A stretch of DNA of 61,992 nt. It comes from Lachnospiraceae bacterium 3-1. Lineage in GTDB: Bacteria; Bacillota; Clostridia; Lachnospirales; Lachnospiraceae. Below, one piece after another: positions 35,424-45,191 of this stretch. Under the pieces are notes generated by a model. The model saw only the letters and a program-made list of their open reading frames with translations. It ran no database searches and was not told the origin of the DNA. The translations under genes were made by a program, and so were the position numbers. How positions within the stretch are numbered: the first letter of the stretch is position 1; each line of letters opens with the position of its first letter. The stretch is taken from assembly GCA_000403255.2 (NCBI GenBank), contig KE159595.1, positions 84,264 to 146,255 of the forward strand. The letters run 5' to 3'.

Positions 35424-37016
35424 TTGTCAGATTTAGAAAAAGAAATAGAAAAACGAAGAACCTTTGCCATAATTTCCCACCCGGACGCGGGAAAGACCAC
35501 ATTGACAGAGAAGTTTCTGTTATATGGCGGAGCCATTAATCTTGCAGGTTCTGTCAAAGGAAAGGCCACTGCTCGTCATGCAGTATCCGATTGGATGGAA
35601 ATTGAGAAAGAAAGAGGAATTTCCGTTACTTCTTCAGTGTTACAATTCAATTATGATGGTTATTGTATCAATATTTTGGATACGCCAGGACATCAGGATT
35701 TCTCAGAGGATACTTACCGGACATTGATGGCGGCAGATTCTGCAGTAATGGTGATTGATGGTTCTAAGGGTGTGGAGGCCCAGACCAGAAAGCTGTTTAA
35801 GGTATGTGTGATGCGTCATATTCCAATTTTTACTTTTATAAATAAAATGGATCGGGATGCAAATGATACCTTTGAATTGCTGGATGAGATTGAAAAAGAG
35901 CTTGGAATTGCTACTTGTCCCATTAACTGGCCCATAGGCTCTGGAAAGAATTTTAAGGGAGTTTATGACCGGAATACTAGGAAAGTCAAGACCTTTTCGG
36001 ATACCTTAAAAGGAACAAAGGAAGGATTGGAAAAAGATATTGATGTGGATGACCCTGCATTAGCAGCGGAAATCGGTGAGGATTTTAAGGCGGTTTTGTT
36101 GGATGAAGTAGAGCTTTTGGATGGAGCAAGCGCTGAATTTGATATGGAATTGGTATCCAAAGGGGAATTATCGCCAGTATTTTTCGGTTCTGCGTTGACT
36201 AATTTTGGAGTGGAGACCTTTTTGCAGCATTTTCTGCAGATGACCTCATCGCCTCTTCCACGAAAATCAGATGCGGGGGAAATTGATCCTTTTTCTGAGG
36301 ATTTTTCTGCTTTTGTTTTTAAGATTCAGGCAAACATGAACAAAGCCCATAGAGATAGGATTGCATTTATGCGTATTTGTTCTGGTAAGTTTGAGGCTGG
36401 TATGGAAGTAACCCATATTCAAGGGGAAAAGAAGATGCGTCTTTCTCAACCTCAACAGATGATGGCCCAGGAACGAAAAATTATTGAGGAGGCTTATGCA
36501 GGGGATATCATTGGGGTGTTTGACCCTGGAATTTTTTCTATCGGGGATACAATCAGCAATGGGGCTGCTAAGTTTGCTTTCGAGGGAATTCCTACGTTTG
36601 CACCAGAGCATTTTGCCAGGGTACGCCAAATCGATACCATGAAGCGCAAACAGTTTGTAAAGGGAGTCACTCAGATTGCCCAGGAGGGAGCTATTCAGAT
36701 TTTTCAGGAGTATCATGGCGGAATGGAAGAAATTATTGTAGGGGTGGTAGGAGTATTGCAGTTTGATGTGTTAAAGTACCGCCTGGAAAATGAATATAAT
36801 GTTGATATCCGTCTGGAAAAACTGCCATATGAGCATATTCGCTGGATTGAAAATAAAGAGGAGATTGAGGTGGACAAGCTGTCAGGAACCTCTGATATGA
36901 AGAAAGTCCAGGATTTGAAGGGCAATCCGTTGCTTTTGTTTGTGAACAGTTGGAGCGTAGGTATGACGCTGGATCGGAATGAGGGATTGATTTTGTCAGA
37001 GTTTGGACGAAACTAG
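35424..37016 (+). CDS. prfC: peptide chain release factor 3
   Basis: I prefer TTG 35424 (MSDLEKEIEKRRTFAIISHP), placed 8 bases after GGAGG (35411-35415); an ATG at 35397 is also open. The protein, about 530 residues, is a translational GTPase: P-loop HPDAGKTT, switch segment ERGISVTSS, DTPGHQDF, NKMDRD, and the RF3-specific ISHPDAGKTTLTEKFLLYGG start. RF3 releases RF1/RF2 from the ribosome after peptide release, using GTP. It lies 41 bp after pepF and before a strong terminator. Confidence 0.96.
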   Translation: MSDLEKEIEKRRTFAIISHPDAGKTTLTEKFLLYGGAINLAGSVKGKATARHAVSDWMEIEKERGISVTSSVLQFNYDGYCINILDTPGHQDFSEDTYRTLMAADSAVMVIDGSKGVEAQTRKLFKVCVMRHIPIFTFINKMDRDANDTFELLDEIEKELGIATCPINWPIGSGKNFKGVYDRNTRKVKTFSDTLKGTKEGLEKDIDVDDPALAAEIGEDFKAVLLDEVELLDGASAEFDMELVSKGELSPVFFGSALTNFGVETFLQHFLQMTSSPLPRKSDAGEIDPFSEDFSAFVFKIQANMNKAHRDRIAFMRICSGKFEAGMEVTHIQGEKKMRLSQPQQMMAQERKIIEEAYAGDIIGVFDPGIFSIGDTISNGAAKFAFEGIPTFAPEHFARVRQIDTMKRKQFVKGVTQIAQEGAIQIFQEYHGGMEEIIVGVVGVLQFDVLKYRLENEYNVDIRLEKLPYEHIRWIENKEEIEVDKLSGTSDMKKVQDLKGNPLLLFVNSWSVGMTLDRNEGLILSEFGRN

Positions 37017-37039
37017 AATTCAAAAAATTACTATGTGAG

Positions 37040-37096
37040 AAAGGTACAAAATATAGTGTTATCCCAAAGTAGGATGTTCCATATTTTGTACCTTTT
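37040..37096. terminator. terminator between prfC and the deacetylase gene
   Basis: AAAGGTACAAAATAT pairs with ATATTTTGTACCTTT, followed by T-rich DNA; A-rich on the other side, so it can serve both converging genes. Confidence 0.85.
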
Positions 37097-37137
37097 TCTT
37101 TTTGCAGCAGCTTGTCTAATAATCTTTTCTTTGCTGA

Positions 37138-38211
37138 CTACTGGAATAATTTGAATTCATACCCTTGTGCTCTGGCTTGGTCAATAAAATCTCCCAATAC
37201 CTGAGTATTTGTTTCCGATTCGGCATGCAGCAAATATAGGGCGCTCGGGTGCAGGCAGTCTATCATTTTCTGAAGACTTTCTGCAGGATTTGGTTGATTT
37301 TCCACATCATAATCCAGATATGCGAAGCTCCAGAATACACTTTTGTAATTCAGATTATTCAAAAGAGCGAGAGACTGTTCGTTAAATTTTCCGGCTGGAT
37401 AGCGGAAGAGATGCATTTCGTAGCCGAATTGGTTTTTGATATAATCATGAAGACCTGTCACTTCATTGGTCTGCTCTTCAATGGTCTGGGAATACAGTCC
37501 TTTGGCAGGGTGGGTTACACTGTGGTTACCTACCTCATGTCCTTCGTCAATCATCCGTTGTACTAAATCTTGGTTTTGTTCTGCAAATGATTTGGTTACG
37601 AAAAAGACAGCAGGAACATTTTTTTCTTTCAAAGTATCCAAAATTCGTGGGGAACAGCCATATTCGTAACCTTCATCAATTGTCAGGTAGATTATCTTTT
37701 TTTCAGGTTCATCCTTAATGAAATATGCGTTATATTTCCCGTATTTTTCCTGATATTGTAAACAGCCTGCAGGTCGGTTCCACTGGTCCTTGTCTCCGCC
37801 TTGTCCCCAGTCTAGTCCGGTGGTATCCAGCCCATTTAGGTCAATCTGAGTGTTCTGTAGAGCAATTCCATGCTCAGTGGGTCTTTTGTCAAATCCCTCT
37901 GGATTATCCAAATCAGCCAAGGTAAATTCCTTTTCTGCTTCTGGCGTTACCGTTGCCTCGGGGGAATTTTCTTCTGTATTTTTGTCGGTTTGTTTCGCTT
38001 CTTTTTTTTGTTTTTTGTCTTCTGTTTTGGCAAGCTCTTGTTCTTTCAATTCTTGCTCCTTTTGTGCTTTTCGTTCTGCAGATTTTTTGGCAGCACTGTT
38101 TATTCCAATGCCTGCGATGACTACAATAGCCAGTACAGTGATGCCTACCAGCATACGTGCCCGGAGAACCTGCTTTCTCCTTCGTCTTCTTCTTCGTTCT
38201 CTGTCGGTCAT
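37138..38211 (-). CDS. membrane-anchored polysaccharide deacetylase (PdaA-like)
   Basis: A protein of 357 residues: a basic N-terminus (MTDRERRRRRRRKQVLRARM), one membrane segment (LVGITVLAIVVIAGIGI), a Lys/Glu/Gln-rich linker (to about 100) and a NodB domain. The domain holds KIIYLTIDEGYEYG (metal-binding Asp in TxDxG form), HSVTHPAKG (the two metal His), FRYPAGKFNEQ and LYLLHAES. It most resembles delta-lactam-type de-N-acetylases, which act on peptidoglycan in spore cortex formation (PdaA). The enzyme would face the outside of the membrane. It stands alone, convergent to prfC. Confidence 0.88.
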   Translation of the reverse strand: MTDRERRRRRRRKQVLRARMLVGITVLAIVVIAGIGINSAAKKSAERKAQKEQELKEQELAKTEDKKQKKEAKQTDKNTEENSPEATVTPEAEKEFTLADLDNPEGFDKRPTEHGIALQNTQIDLNGLDTTGLDWGQGGDKDQWNRPAGCLQYQEKYGKYNAYFIKDEPEKKIIYLTIDEGYEYGCSPRILDTLKEKNVPAVFFVTKSFAEQNQDLVQRMIDEGHEVGNHSVTHPAKGLYSQTIEEQTNEVTGLHDYIKNQFGYEMHLFRYPAGKFNEQSLALLNNLNYKSVFWSFAYLDYDVENQPNPAESLQKMIDCLHPSALYLLHAESETNTQVLGDFIDQARAQGYEFKLFQ

Positions 38212-38399
38212 ATTTTATCGCTACCCTTCATTTTATTATAAATTTCTGGTATCATTTTATAAAGATACCTCCATTATTGTATACAATAAAATGAAAAAAA
38301 ACAATTGTATATTTCTTAAAATTTGTATTTTATTGGACATTTGTGATTCCTATAGGCATTGATTCTTATTCTGTGATGATGAAGAGGAAGGCTGGGCTG

Positions 38400-39110
38400 T
38401 TACAAGTTTTCCTCGTCGTCAGCCATTCGGTAGCCGACACCCACTTCGGTAAAAATATAGACAGGTTGTGCAGGATTTTTTTCTAGCTTTCGTCGGATGT
38501 TTGCCATGTTTACTCGTAAAATCTTATTGTCGGATTCTGCATAAGGTCCCCAGACGTTATTCATGACAGCAGAATACGTCATAACTTTGCCGGAATTCTG
38601 GGCAAGGAATGCGACAATCTTATATTCAATGGGAGTAAGGTGGATGGCTTCTCCTTTTATCGTAATGTTGCGTTTGAAGAAATCAATTTCCAGTCCTTTT
38701 GCCCGGTAAGGATGGGGTGGAAGGCCATTGCCGCTGTTTACTTTATTGCTGTGGCGTAAAGAGGTGCGGATTCTAGCCAAAAGCTCTGAAATACCAAAGG
38801 GCTTTGTGAGATAATCATCAGCCCCAGCATCCAGTGCACGTACCTTGTCCTCTTCCTGAGTGCGGGCGGAAACAACAATAATTGGAACGCCAGACCAGGT
38901 ACGGATTTTTTGAATTATTTCCATACCATCCAGGTCTGGAAGTCCAAGATCCAGCAGGATAATATCTGGACAGAGAGAAGAGGCAAGGGAAAGGGCTTCG
39001 CTCCCGGTAGACGCACAGCTGACACGATATCCATGAGAAATTAACGTTCTTGAAGTAAAATCACAGATACTTTTTTCATCTTCTACGATAAGTACAGTAA
39101 ATTTATGCAT
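38400..39110 (-). CDS. KdpE-like OmpR-family response regulator
   Basis: ATG 39110 (MHKFTVLIVEDEKSICDFTS) follows GAGGAAAATT and overlaps the 3' end of the kinase gene. The 236-residue protein has a receiver domain (DIILLDLGLPDLDGMEII with the phosphorylated Asp, VVSARTQEEDKVRALDAGAD, YLTKPFG) and a winged-helix output domain (LTPIEYKIVAFLAQNSGKVM, RVNMANIRRKLEKNPAQPVY). The closest known pattern is KdpE, the activator of the high-affinity potassium pump. No kdpFABC genes are in the window, so the target may be elsewhere. Confidence 0.9.
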   Translation of the reverse strand: MHKFTVLIVEDEKSICDFTSRTLISHGYRVSCASTGSEALSLASSLCPDIILLDLGLPDLDGMEIIQKIRTWSGVPIIVVSARTQEEDKVRALDAGADDYLTKPFGISELLARIRTSLRHSNKVNSGNGLPPHPYRAKGLEIDFFKRNITIKGEAIHLTPIEYKIVAFLAQNSGKVMTYSAVMNNVWGPYAESDNKILRVNMANIRRKLEKNPAQPVYIFTEVGVGYRMADDEENL

Positions 39111-40182
39111 AATTTTCCTCCTTTGGTAGAGTGAATAGAAATTCTGCTCCTTCTGTATGATTTCTTGCAGTGATGCTGCCATGGTGGGCGGAAATGATGG
39201 TTTTGCAGATGGACAGACCGATGCCCATGCCTTTTCGGGTATCGGAAGAGGAACCGTCAGAATATGTGCCGTCAAAAATGTGGTCTAGATGGTTTTCCTG
39301 TAGTCCGATCCCATAATCAATAATACGGAAGCAAATATTTTCTGGTTGATTTTCCACAATTAACTGGACTGGTTTGCTGCTTTTGGAATGGGTAATAGCA
39401 TTTTCCAGCAGGTTTATTAGTACTTGTTCAACTAGCATAGCATCCATGGGAACCATAAGTATTTCGGTGGGAATGGACACATCAATTTTAATGTCAGGAA
39501 ATCTTTTTTGTAACCGAGTGACAGATTCTGCAACAACTTCATCTACAATTTCCGGGCTGGTTTTTAATTTGGAATCTCCAGTCTGGATTCTTGTTATGGA
39601 TAAGAGATTCTCTACCATATTCAGAAGCCAGCTTGCATCATCATGAATATTATGAATGAGTTTCTGGCATTCTGGAAAATCTGGTTTAAGTTCTTCTGTT
39701 TCCATAGAAGAGACAGAGCCGAGGATGCTGGTCAACGGGGTACGCAGATCGTGGGAAATTGCACGGAGAAGGTTGGCGCGCATCTTTTCTTTTTCGGCTT
39801 CAATTAATTGTTTTTCGTGGAATGCAAGGATTTCAGTCTGATGCTTCAGATGTGTTGTGGTAGCGCTGGTAATACAAGAGAGAGTCAGCATGCATATAAA
39901 GGTAAAGGGATAGTCCTGAAGGGAAAAATTCAGGCTAAAGTATGGATAAGTAAAGAAACAATTGATCAAAATGATACTGAGAAAAGATGCAAATATACCA
40001 CAAAAATAACCATCTGTATACCGTGCAACTGTCATAATGCCAATGATATAAAATAGAGCAATGTTAGCCGGATTCTTGGAAATGAAGAAAAACAGGAAGA
40101 AGGTCAATCCGGTGGTTAGGAAGAGCAGGCCGATTGTAACAGGTAAATCGTGTAACAGTTGCTTTAAGGAAGTTTTATTCAT
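39103..40182 (-). CDS. KdpD-like sensor histidine kinase, short form
   Basis: A protein of 359 residues. Its N-terminal third has four membrane segments of the DUF4118 type (IALFYIIGIMTVARYTDGYF, FASFLSIILINCFFTYP). It is followed by a HisKA domain with LLRAISHDLRTPLTSILGSV, an N-box (VLINLLENAITHS) and G-boxes (DYGIGL, GMGIGLSICKT). Classical KdpD has in addition a long cytoplasmic N-terminal part with a KdpD domain and a Usp-like domain; both are absent. The start codon follows AGGTGTAC, a weak site. It forms a two-gene unit with the regulator by an overlap of 8 bp. Confidence 0.9.
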   Translation of the reverse strand: MNKTSLKQLLHDLPVTIGLLFLTTGLTFFLFFFISKNPANIALFYIIGIMTVARYTDGYFCGIFASFLSIILINCFFTYPYFSLNFSLQDYPFTFICMLTLSCITSATTTHLKHQTEILAFHEKQLIEAEKEKMRANLLRAISHDLRTPLTSILGSVSSMETEELKPDFPECQKLIHNIHDDASWLLNMVENLLSITRIQTGDSKLKTSPEIVDEVVAESVTRLQKRFPDIKIDVSIPTEILMVPMDAMLVEQVLINLLENAITHSKSSKPVQLIVENQPENICFRIIDYGIGLQENHLDHIFDGTYSDGSSSDTRKGMGIGLSICKTIISAHHGSITARNHTEGAEFLFTLPKEENYA

Positions 40183-40440
40183 CTGTACACCTCAATCCAT
40201 GTTCTATAGTATCTGTCTGTATCTTAATTTAACACGAAGCAGGCAAGTATTCAAGAAGGAAAGAAAAATTTAATATTTTTTTAACAGATAGTGATAAGAG
40301 ATGTGGAAAAGTGTGGTATAATACAAGAGACAATGATAAAATATGCAAAAATGCGTATGGTTTATCATGGATACTTATTTGAACAAAAGCAGTTCAATAA
40401 GTGTGGAATTTTTAGAAGTAAATATTAGGAGGAAGCAGAG

Positions 40441-40749
40441 ATGGCAGTATTGGAGATTACAATGGAGAATTTTGAGGAGGAGGTATTAAACAGCCAGAAA
40501 CCAGTATTAGTAGATTTCTGGGCGGTTTGGTGTGGTCCCTGTCAGATGCAGGGTCCGGTAATTGAGCAAGCAGCAGAAAAATTTCCGGAGATAAAAGTGG
40601 GTAAATTGAATGTAGATGAACAGGGAGAATTGTCACAAAGATATGGTGTAATGAGTATTCCTACATTGATTTTGTTTAAAGATGGACAAGTCGCTCAAAA
40701 AGCTGTAGGCTTTCATTCTCTGGAGGAAATTGGGAAAATCTTGGCTTGA
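40441..40749 (+). CDS. trxA: thioredoxin
   Basis: A protein of 102 residues, the usual thioredoxin length. The active site is FWAVWCGPCQMQGPV (WCGPC), with the conserved VDFWA strand before it and the cis-Pro motif MSIPTLILFKDG after it. It reduces protein disulfides in the cytoplasm, itself reduced by thioredoxin reductase. AGGAGGAAGCAG before ATG 40441 is a strong ribosome-binding site. A terminator follows at once, so it is a single-gene unit. In this variant the position after the active site is Q (CQM) rather than K. Confidence 0.96.
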   Translation: MAVLEITMENFEEEVLNSQKPVLVDFWAVWCGPCQMQGPVIEQAAEKFPEIKVGKLNVDEQGELSQRYGVMSIPTLILFKDGQVAQKAVGFHSLEEIGKILA

Positions 40750-40774
40750 CGAACTAGAAAATAGATTTTATAAT

Positions 40775-40807
40775 AAAAGGCAGTTACAGTTTGTAACTGT
40801 CTTTTTT
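40775..40807 (+). terminator. terminator of trxA
   Basis: GGCAGTTACAG-TTTG-TAACTGTC followed by TTTTTT. Confidence 0.85.
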
Positions 40808-40849
40808 CTTCAGCGAAATATAGCTGTCACATAAAATGATAGAAAATAG

Positions 40850-40878
40850 TTGACAATCCCCCAAAAATATACTAATAT
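40850..40878 (+). promoter_or_regulatory. recA promoter
   Basis: TTGACA (40850-40855), 17-bp spacer, TAATAT (40873-40878). Confidence 0.8.
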
Positions 40879-40883
40879 AAATA

Positions 40884-40897
40884 CGAACATAAGTTCG
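40884..40897 (+). promoter_or_regulatory. LexA (SOS) box of recA
   Basis: CGAACATAAGTTCG is a perfect Gram-positive SOS box (CGAAC-N4-GTTCG). It lies just after the -10 box, where bound LexA would block RNA polymerase, and ends about 15 bases before the start codon. Confidence 0.92.
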
Positions 40898-40912
40898 TAA
40901 AGGAGAATGAAT

Positions 40913-42091
40913 ATGGCAAAAGAAGATAGAAAAGATGATAAATTAAAGGCATTAGATGCTGCAATTGCAAAGATTGAAAAGGATTATGGGAAAGGCTCTA
41001 TCATGAAGCTTGGGGATTCCGTGGCAAATATGAATGTGGAATCCATTCCCACTGGATGTCTTAGTCTGGATTTGGCTTTAGGAGTGGGTGGTGTCCCACG
41101 GGGAAGGATCGTAGAGGTATATGGACCGGAATCTAGTGGTAAGACAACAGTCGCCCTGCATATGGTGGCTGAGGTTCAAAAGAGTGGGGGGATTGCAGGC
41201 TTTATTGATGCAGAGCATGCCCTGGACCCAGTGTATGCTGGGAATATTGGGGTAGATATCAATAATTTGTATATTTCCCAGCCAGATAACGGAGAACAGG
41301 CGCTAGAGATTACAGAGACTATGGTGCGTTCTGGAGCAGTGGATATTGTGATTGTGGATTCGGTTGCTGCACTGGTACCTAAGGCTGAGATTGATGGAGA
41401 TATGGGAGATTCCCATGTGGGATTGCAGGCACGGTTGATGTCCCAGGCGCTGCGTAAGCTTACCGCTGTTATCAGCAAGTCTAATTGTATTGTTATTTTT
41501 ATTAACCAGCTTCGAGAAAAGGTAGGAGTTATGTTTGGAAATCCAGAGACGACTACTGGCGGTCGGGCATTGAAGTTTTATTCTTCTATCCGTCTGGATG
41601 TGCGGAGGATAGAAGCGCTCAAACAAGCAGGAGAGTTTGTGGGAAACCGTACCAGAATCAAAGTGGTGAAGAATAAGGTTGCACCACCTTTTAAGGAAGC
41701 GGAATTTGATATTATGTTTGGTAAGGGGATATCCAAAGAGGGTGATATTCTGGATATTGCTACAGATCTTGGAATTGTCAATAAGTCGGGTGCGTGGTTT
41801 GCATATAACGGCACCAAGATTGGACAGGGACGGGAGAATGCGAAGCAGTATCTGCGGGAACATGAAGAGATCTGCATAGAAGTGGAGAAGAAGGTAAGAG
41901 AACAAGTGCTAGTGAAGGAAGAGGACGCACAAGAGAGAGAGGTGGAGAAGCCGGAAAAGGAAGAACTGCCACAGAAGCCAGAGAAGATGTCAGGAAAGGC
42001 TGAGAAGGAAATAAAAGCTGAGAAGGCTCCAAAGCCGGAAAAGGTGGAGAAACTAGAGAAGCCAGAAGAGAACCCTGCTGATGTGGTATAG
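40913..42091 (+). CDS. recA: recombinase A
   Basis: I chose ATG 40913 ([20 protein letters not shown]), 7 bases after AAGGAG; ATG 40907 is too close. The 392-residue protein has GPESSGKTT (Walker A), [12 protein letters not shown] (Walker B), the loop with [20 protein letters not shown] and [11 protein letters not shown]. RecA forms filaments on single-stranded DNA, drives strand exchange and triggers LexA self-cleavage. The C-terminus is longer than in E. coli and ends in about 65 residues of Lys/Glu/Pro-rich repeats ([29 protein letters not shown]). This kind of charged tail is common in Clostridia and may modulate DNA binding. recX follows at once. Confidence 0.98.
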   Translation: MAKEDRKDDKLKALDAAIAKIEKDYGKGSIMKLGDSVANMNVESIPTGCLSLDLALGVGGVPRGRIVEVYGPESSGKTTVALHMVAEVQKSGGIAGFIDAEHALDPVYAGNIGVDINNLYISQPDNGEQALEITETMVRSGAVDIVIVDSVAALVPKAEIDGDMGDSHVGLQARLMSQALRKLTAVISKSNCIVIFINQLREKVGVMFGNPETTTGGRALKFYSSIRLDVRRIEALKQAGEFVGNRTRIKVVKNKVAPPFKEAEFDIMFGKGISKEGDILDIATDLGIVNKSGAWFAYNGTKIGQGRENAKQYLREHEEICIEVEKKVREQVLVKEEDAQEREVEKPEKEELPQKPEKMSGKAEKEIKAEKAPKPEKVEKLEKPEENPADVV

Positions 42092-42102
42092 AGGGTGGTA
42101 AA

Positions 42103-42717
42103 ATGCCGGGAATGCTGATTACACAGATTGCAGAGCTTGATAAAAAGCGTATTCACATTTTTCTGGAAGGAGGGAAGAGCTTTGTATTGTACCGAGGAGA
42201 GGGACGGAAGTATTCTTTGCAGGAAGGAGAAGAACTTTCTCAGGAACAATATGAAGAAATATGCAATGATATTTTAATCAAACGGGCAAGAAAGAGAACT
42301 ATGCATCTTTTGGAAAAGATGGACCGCACGGAGTCACAGTTGCGAGAGAAGCTTTGGCAGGGATTTTATCCAGAAGATATTATCGACGATGCCATTGATT
42401 ATGTAAAGGGGTTTCATTATCTAGATGATGTCCGGTATGCGCACAATTACGTCAGGAACCAGAAGGATAAAAAGAGCCAGAGGAAAATCTGGATGGAGCT
42501 GATGAAAAAGGGGATTGAAAAAGAGACAATTGCACAAGCATTGGAGGAGGAATATCAACAGGAAAAAGAGCAGGATTTGATTCTAAAATGGATAGAAAAG
42601 AAGAATTATTCTAGCGAGAAGGCAGATTTGAAGGAAAAGCAAAGGATGTACCAGTTTTTAATGAGAAAAGGTTTTCAGTCAGATGATATTTTGCATGTAT
42701 TAGACTACTTGACATAA
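42103..42717 (+). CDS. recX: RecX regulator of RecA
   Basis: A protein of 204 residues, highly charged, with the three-helix repeats of RecX: KRTMHLLEKMDRTESQLREK, DDAIDYVKGFHYLDDVRYAH, and RKIWMELMKKGIEKETIAQA. RecX binds the RecA filament and limits its activity. It starts 11 bp after recA and must share its LexA-controlled transcript. A C-terminal repeat (KEKQRMYQFLMRKGFQSDDI) completes the family pattern. Confidence 0.93.
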   Translation: MPGMLITQIAELDKKRIHIFLEGGKSFVLYRGEGRKYSLQEGEELSQEQYEEICNDILIKRARKRTMHLLEKMDRTESQLREKLWQGFYPEDIIDDAIDYVKGFHYLDDVRYAHNYVRNQKDKKSQRKIWMELMKKGIEKETIAQALEEEYQQEKEQDLILKWIEKKNYSSEKADLKEKQRMYQFLMRKGFQSDDILHVLDYLT

Positions 42718-42860
42718 AGCAGAAAAAAGTATAAAATCAATATGTTGTAATTCATGTCTGTAGATTGCAGCTAATGACTGTAATTTATTGTATATGACAT
42801 ATTAGAAACGGATAAAAGTTTGCGATATGTACAATGAAAATTTAATAAGGAGGTGCTCCT

Positions 42861-44408
42861 GTGCCACAAATTTTAATCGCTGTAGTAGTCACGTTAATTT
42901 TTGCAGTGCCTGTTACCTACTTTTCAACGGTGGAATACCGGAAACGTGTGATAGAATCCAAAATCGGAAGCGCGGAAGAAAAGGCAAGGCAAATCATAGA
43001 TGATGCTGTGAAAACTGCTGAGACCAAGAAGCGTGAATCTTTGCTGGAGATCAAGGAAGAGTCCATTCGTACCAAGAATGATCTTGATAAGGAAATCAAA
43101 GAGCGTAGAAATGAACTTCAGCGCAATGAGCGGCGGGTGATTCAGAAGGAAGAAAATCTGGATCGGAAGCTCGAAGCCATTGAGAAGAAGGAATCAGGTT
43201 TTGCAGCAAAGGAAGAAGAAATTAACAGGCAAAAAGCAGAAGTTGCAAGACTGCACGAGGAACGTGTACAGGAACTTGAGAGAATCTCAGGACTAACCTC
43301 TGAACAGGCAAAAGATTATCTTTTAAAAATGATTGAAGATGATGTGAAGCTTGATACTGCAAAATTAATCAAAGAAATGGAAATCAAGGCAAAGGAAGAA
43401 GCTGGAAAGAAAGCAAAGGAATATGTTGTAACTGCAATCCAGAAATGTGCTGCGGATCATGTGGCAGAGACTACCATATCTGTGGTTCAGCTTCCGAATG
43501 ACGAGATGAAGGGAAGAATTATCGGTCGGGAAGGAAGAAATATTCGGACATTAGAGACCATGACGGGTGTGGATTTAATTATTGATGATACCCCAGAAGC
43601 GGTTATTCTTTCTGGATTTGATCCAGTTCGCCGGGAGGTTGCCCGTATTGCTTTGGAAAAATTGATTGTGGATGGGCGTATTCATCCAGCAAGAATTGAG
43701 GAAATGGTTGAGAAAGCTCAGAGAGAGGTTGAGACCATGATGCGGGAAGAAGGAGAAGCGGCAACTTTGGAAGTGGGAGTGCATGGCATTCATCCCGAGT
43801 TGATACGGCTTCTTGGTAAAATGAAATTCCGTACAAGCTATGGTCAGAATGCATTGAAGCATTCCATCGAAGTAGCGCAGCTTTCTGGACTATTGGCAGC
43901 AGAAATAGGTGTGGATGTAAGAATAGCAAAACGTGCTGGCTTGCTTCATGATATCGGTAAATCTGTTGACCATGAGATGGAAGGATCACATATTCAGATT
44001 GGTGTGGACTTATGTAGGAAATATAAAGAAAGTCCCACGATCATTAATGCAGTGGAAGCACATCATGGAGATGTAGAAGCAGAATCATTGATTGCGTGTC
44101 TGGTACAAGCAGCTGATGCGATTTCAGCAGCAAGGCCAGGTGCAAGAAGAGAAACATTAGAAACATATTCAAACAGATTGAAGCAGTTGGAAGATATTGC
44201 CAATGCTTTTAAAGGTGTTGATAAGTCTTTTGCTATTCAGGCAGGTAGAGAGATTCGTATTATGGTAGTTCCTGATCAGATTAATGATGCTGACATGATA
44301 TTGTTAGCACGTGATATTTCAAAACAGATTGAAAATGATCTGGAATATCCGGGACAAATTAAAGTGAATGTAATTCGTGAATCTCGTGTTACTGATTACG
44401 CGAAATAG
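42861..44408 (+). CDS. rny: ribonuclease Y
   Basis: GTG 42861 follows AAGGAGGTGCTCCT. The 515-residue protein has one N-terminal membrane segment ([20 protein letters not shown]), a long coiled coil (to about 200, rich in Glu/Lys/Arg), a KH domain with [15 protein letters not shown], and an HD domain with [14 protein letters not shown] and [12 protein letters not shown]. This is the complete RNase Y plan. It starts mRNA decay at the membrane as the main endonuclease of many Gram-positive bacteria. Length is normal. Confidence 0.97.
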   Translation: MPQILIAVVVTLIFAVPVTYFSTVEYRKRVIESKIGSAEEKARQIIDDAVKTAETKKRESLLEIKEESIRTKNDLDKEIKERRNELQRNERRVIQKEENLDRKLEAIEKKESGFAAKEEEINRQKAEVARLHEERVQELERISGLTSEQAKDYLLKMIEDDVKLDTAKLIKEMEIKAKEEAGKKAKEYVVTAIQKCAADHVAETTISVVQLPNDEMKGRIIGREGRNIRTLETMTGVDLIIDDTPEAVILSGFDPVRREVARIALEKLIVDGRIHPARIEEMVEKAQREVETMMREEGEAATLEVGVHGIHPELIRLLGKMKFRTSYGQNALKHSIEVAQLSGLLAAEIGVDVRIAKRAGLLHDIGKSVDHEMEGSHIQIGVDLCRKYKESPTIINAVEAHHGDVEAESLIACLVQAADAISAARPGARRETLETYSNRLKQLEDIANAFKGVDKSFAIQAGREIRIMVVPDQINDADMILLARDISKQIENDLEYPGQIKVNVIRESRVTDYAK

Positions 44409-44473
44409 TGAGTGAGTAGTTTTGGGAAAAGGCAATCTTCCAGTGGAAATTTGCCTGGTATGCTCAAATATTC

Positions 44474-44504
44474 AGACCGTCAACATTTTGTTGGCGGTCT
44501 TTTT
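44474..44504 (+). terminator. terminator of rny
   Basis: AGACCGTCAAC-ATTTT-GTTGGCGGTCT followed by TTTTT. Confidence 0.85.
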
Positions 44505-44557
44505 GACCGGTATGTTACCTTTATGATATGAGAAAATAGTGGTTCAGGAGGAAAAAT

Positions 44558-45103
44558 ATGAGACAGCCAATGTTAAAAAGGATAAAAAGAGTGTTAGAGC
44601 ATGAAGGAGCCATTCTTGACATTTATTCAGATTATATGGAGTTACCCGATGGAAAAGTTGAAAAGTGGGATTATGTGGAACATCGCAAAGGAGCAGCGGC
44701 GGTGGTTCCGGTACTGCCAGATGGAAGGATTCTGATGGTTCGTCAATATCGCAATGCCTTGGAGCGATTTACATTGGAGATTCCAGCCGGAGCAAGGGAT
44801 ACCAAGACGGAACCAACCATAGAGTGTGCAGCCAGGGAATTGGAAGAGGAGACAGGCTATCGTTGTGACAGGCTAGAATTTTTGCTATCTTTAAAGACTA
44901 CGGTTGCTTTCTGTAATGAGCTGGTGGATGTATATGTGGCCCGGAATTTGATACCTGCAAATCAGCATTTGGATGAAGGGGAGTTTATAGATTTGGAGCC
45001 TCATACACTAGAAGAGCTGTGCACTTTGATTTATCAGGGAGTAATACAGGATGGTAAAACAGTCGCTGGAATTATGGCATACAAAAATAAATATAATGTT
45101 TAG
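44558..45103 (+). CDS. NUDIX hydrolase, ADP-ribose pyrophosphatase type
   Basis: A protein of 181 residues with the NUDIX box (GARDTKTEPTIECAARELEE followed by ETGY, the G-x5-E-x7-REUxEExGU pattern) and an upstream PAG motif (LEIPAGARD), typical of ADP-ribose pyrophosphatases. The strand WDYVEHRKGAAAVVPVLPDG and QYRNALERFTLEIPAG also fit NudF. It hydrolyses ADP-ribose to AMP and ribose 5-phosphate, or related nucleotide sugars. The same gene comes before spoIIM and xerD in many Lachnospiraceae. The site AGGAGGAAA precedes ATG 44558. Confidence 0.93.
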   Translation: MRQPMLKRIKRVLEHEGAILDIYSDYMELPDGKVEKWDYVEHRKGAAAVVPVLPDGRILMVRQYRNALERFTLEIPAGARDTKTEPTIECAARELEEETGYRCDRLEFLLSLKTTVAFCNELVDVYVARNLIPANQHLDEGEFIDLEPHTLEELCTLIYQGVIQDGKTVAGIMAYKNKYNV

Positions 45104-45191
45104 ATGAAAAGGGGCTTTTACAAATAGTTGGGTGATACGATAATTTTTTTTCAGGGACTTGCATAAGATTAAAAAAAAGAATAGGAAGCTT

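Noticed and set aside
41303-42249. Long minus-strand frames (200 and 223 codons) opposite recA and recX
   Set aside because: They are antisense to well-conserved genes; the low-complexity Ser/Phe text reflects the Lys/Glu-rich RecA tail read backward.
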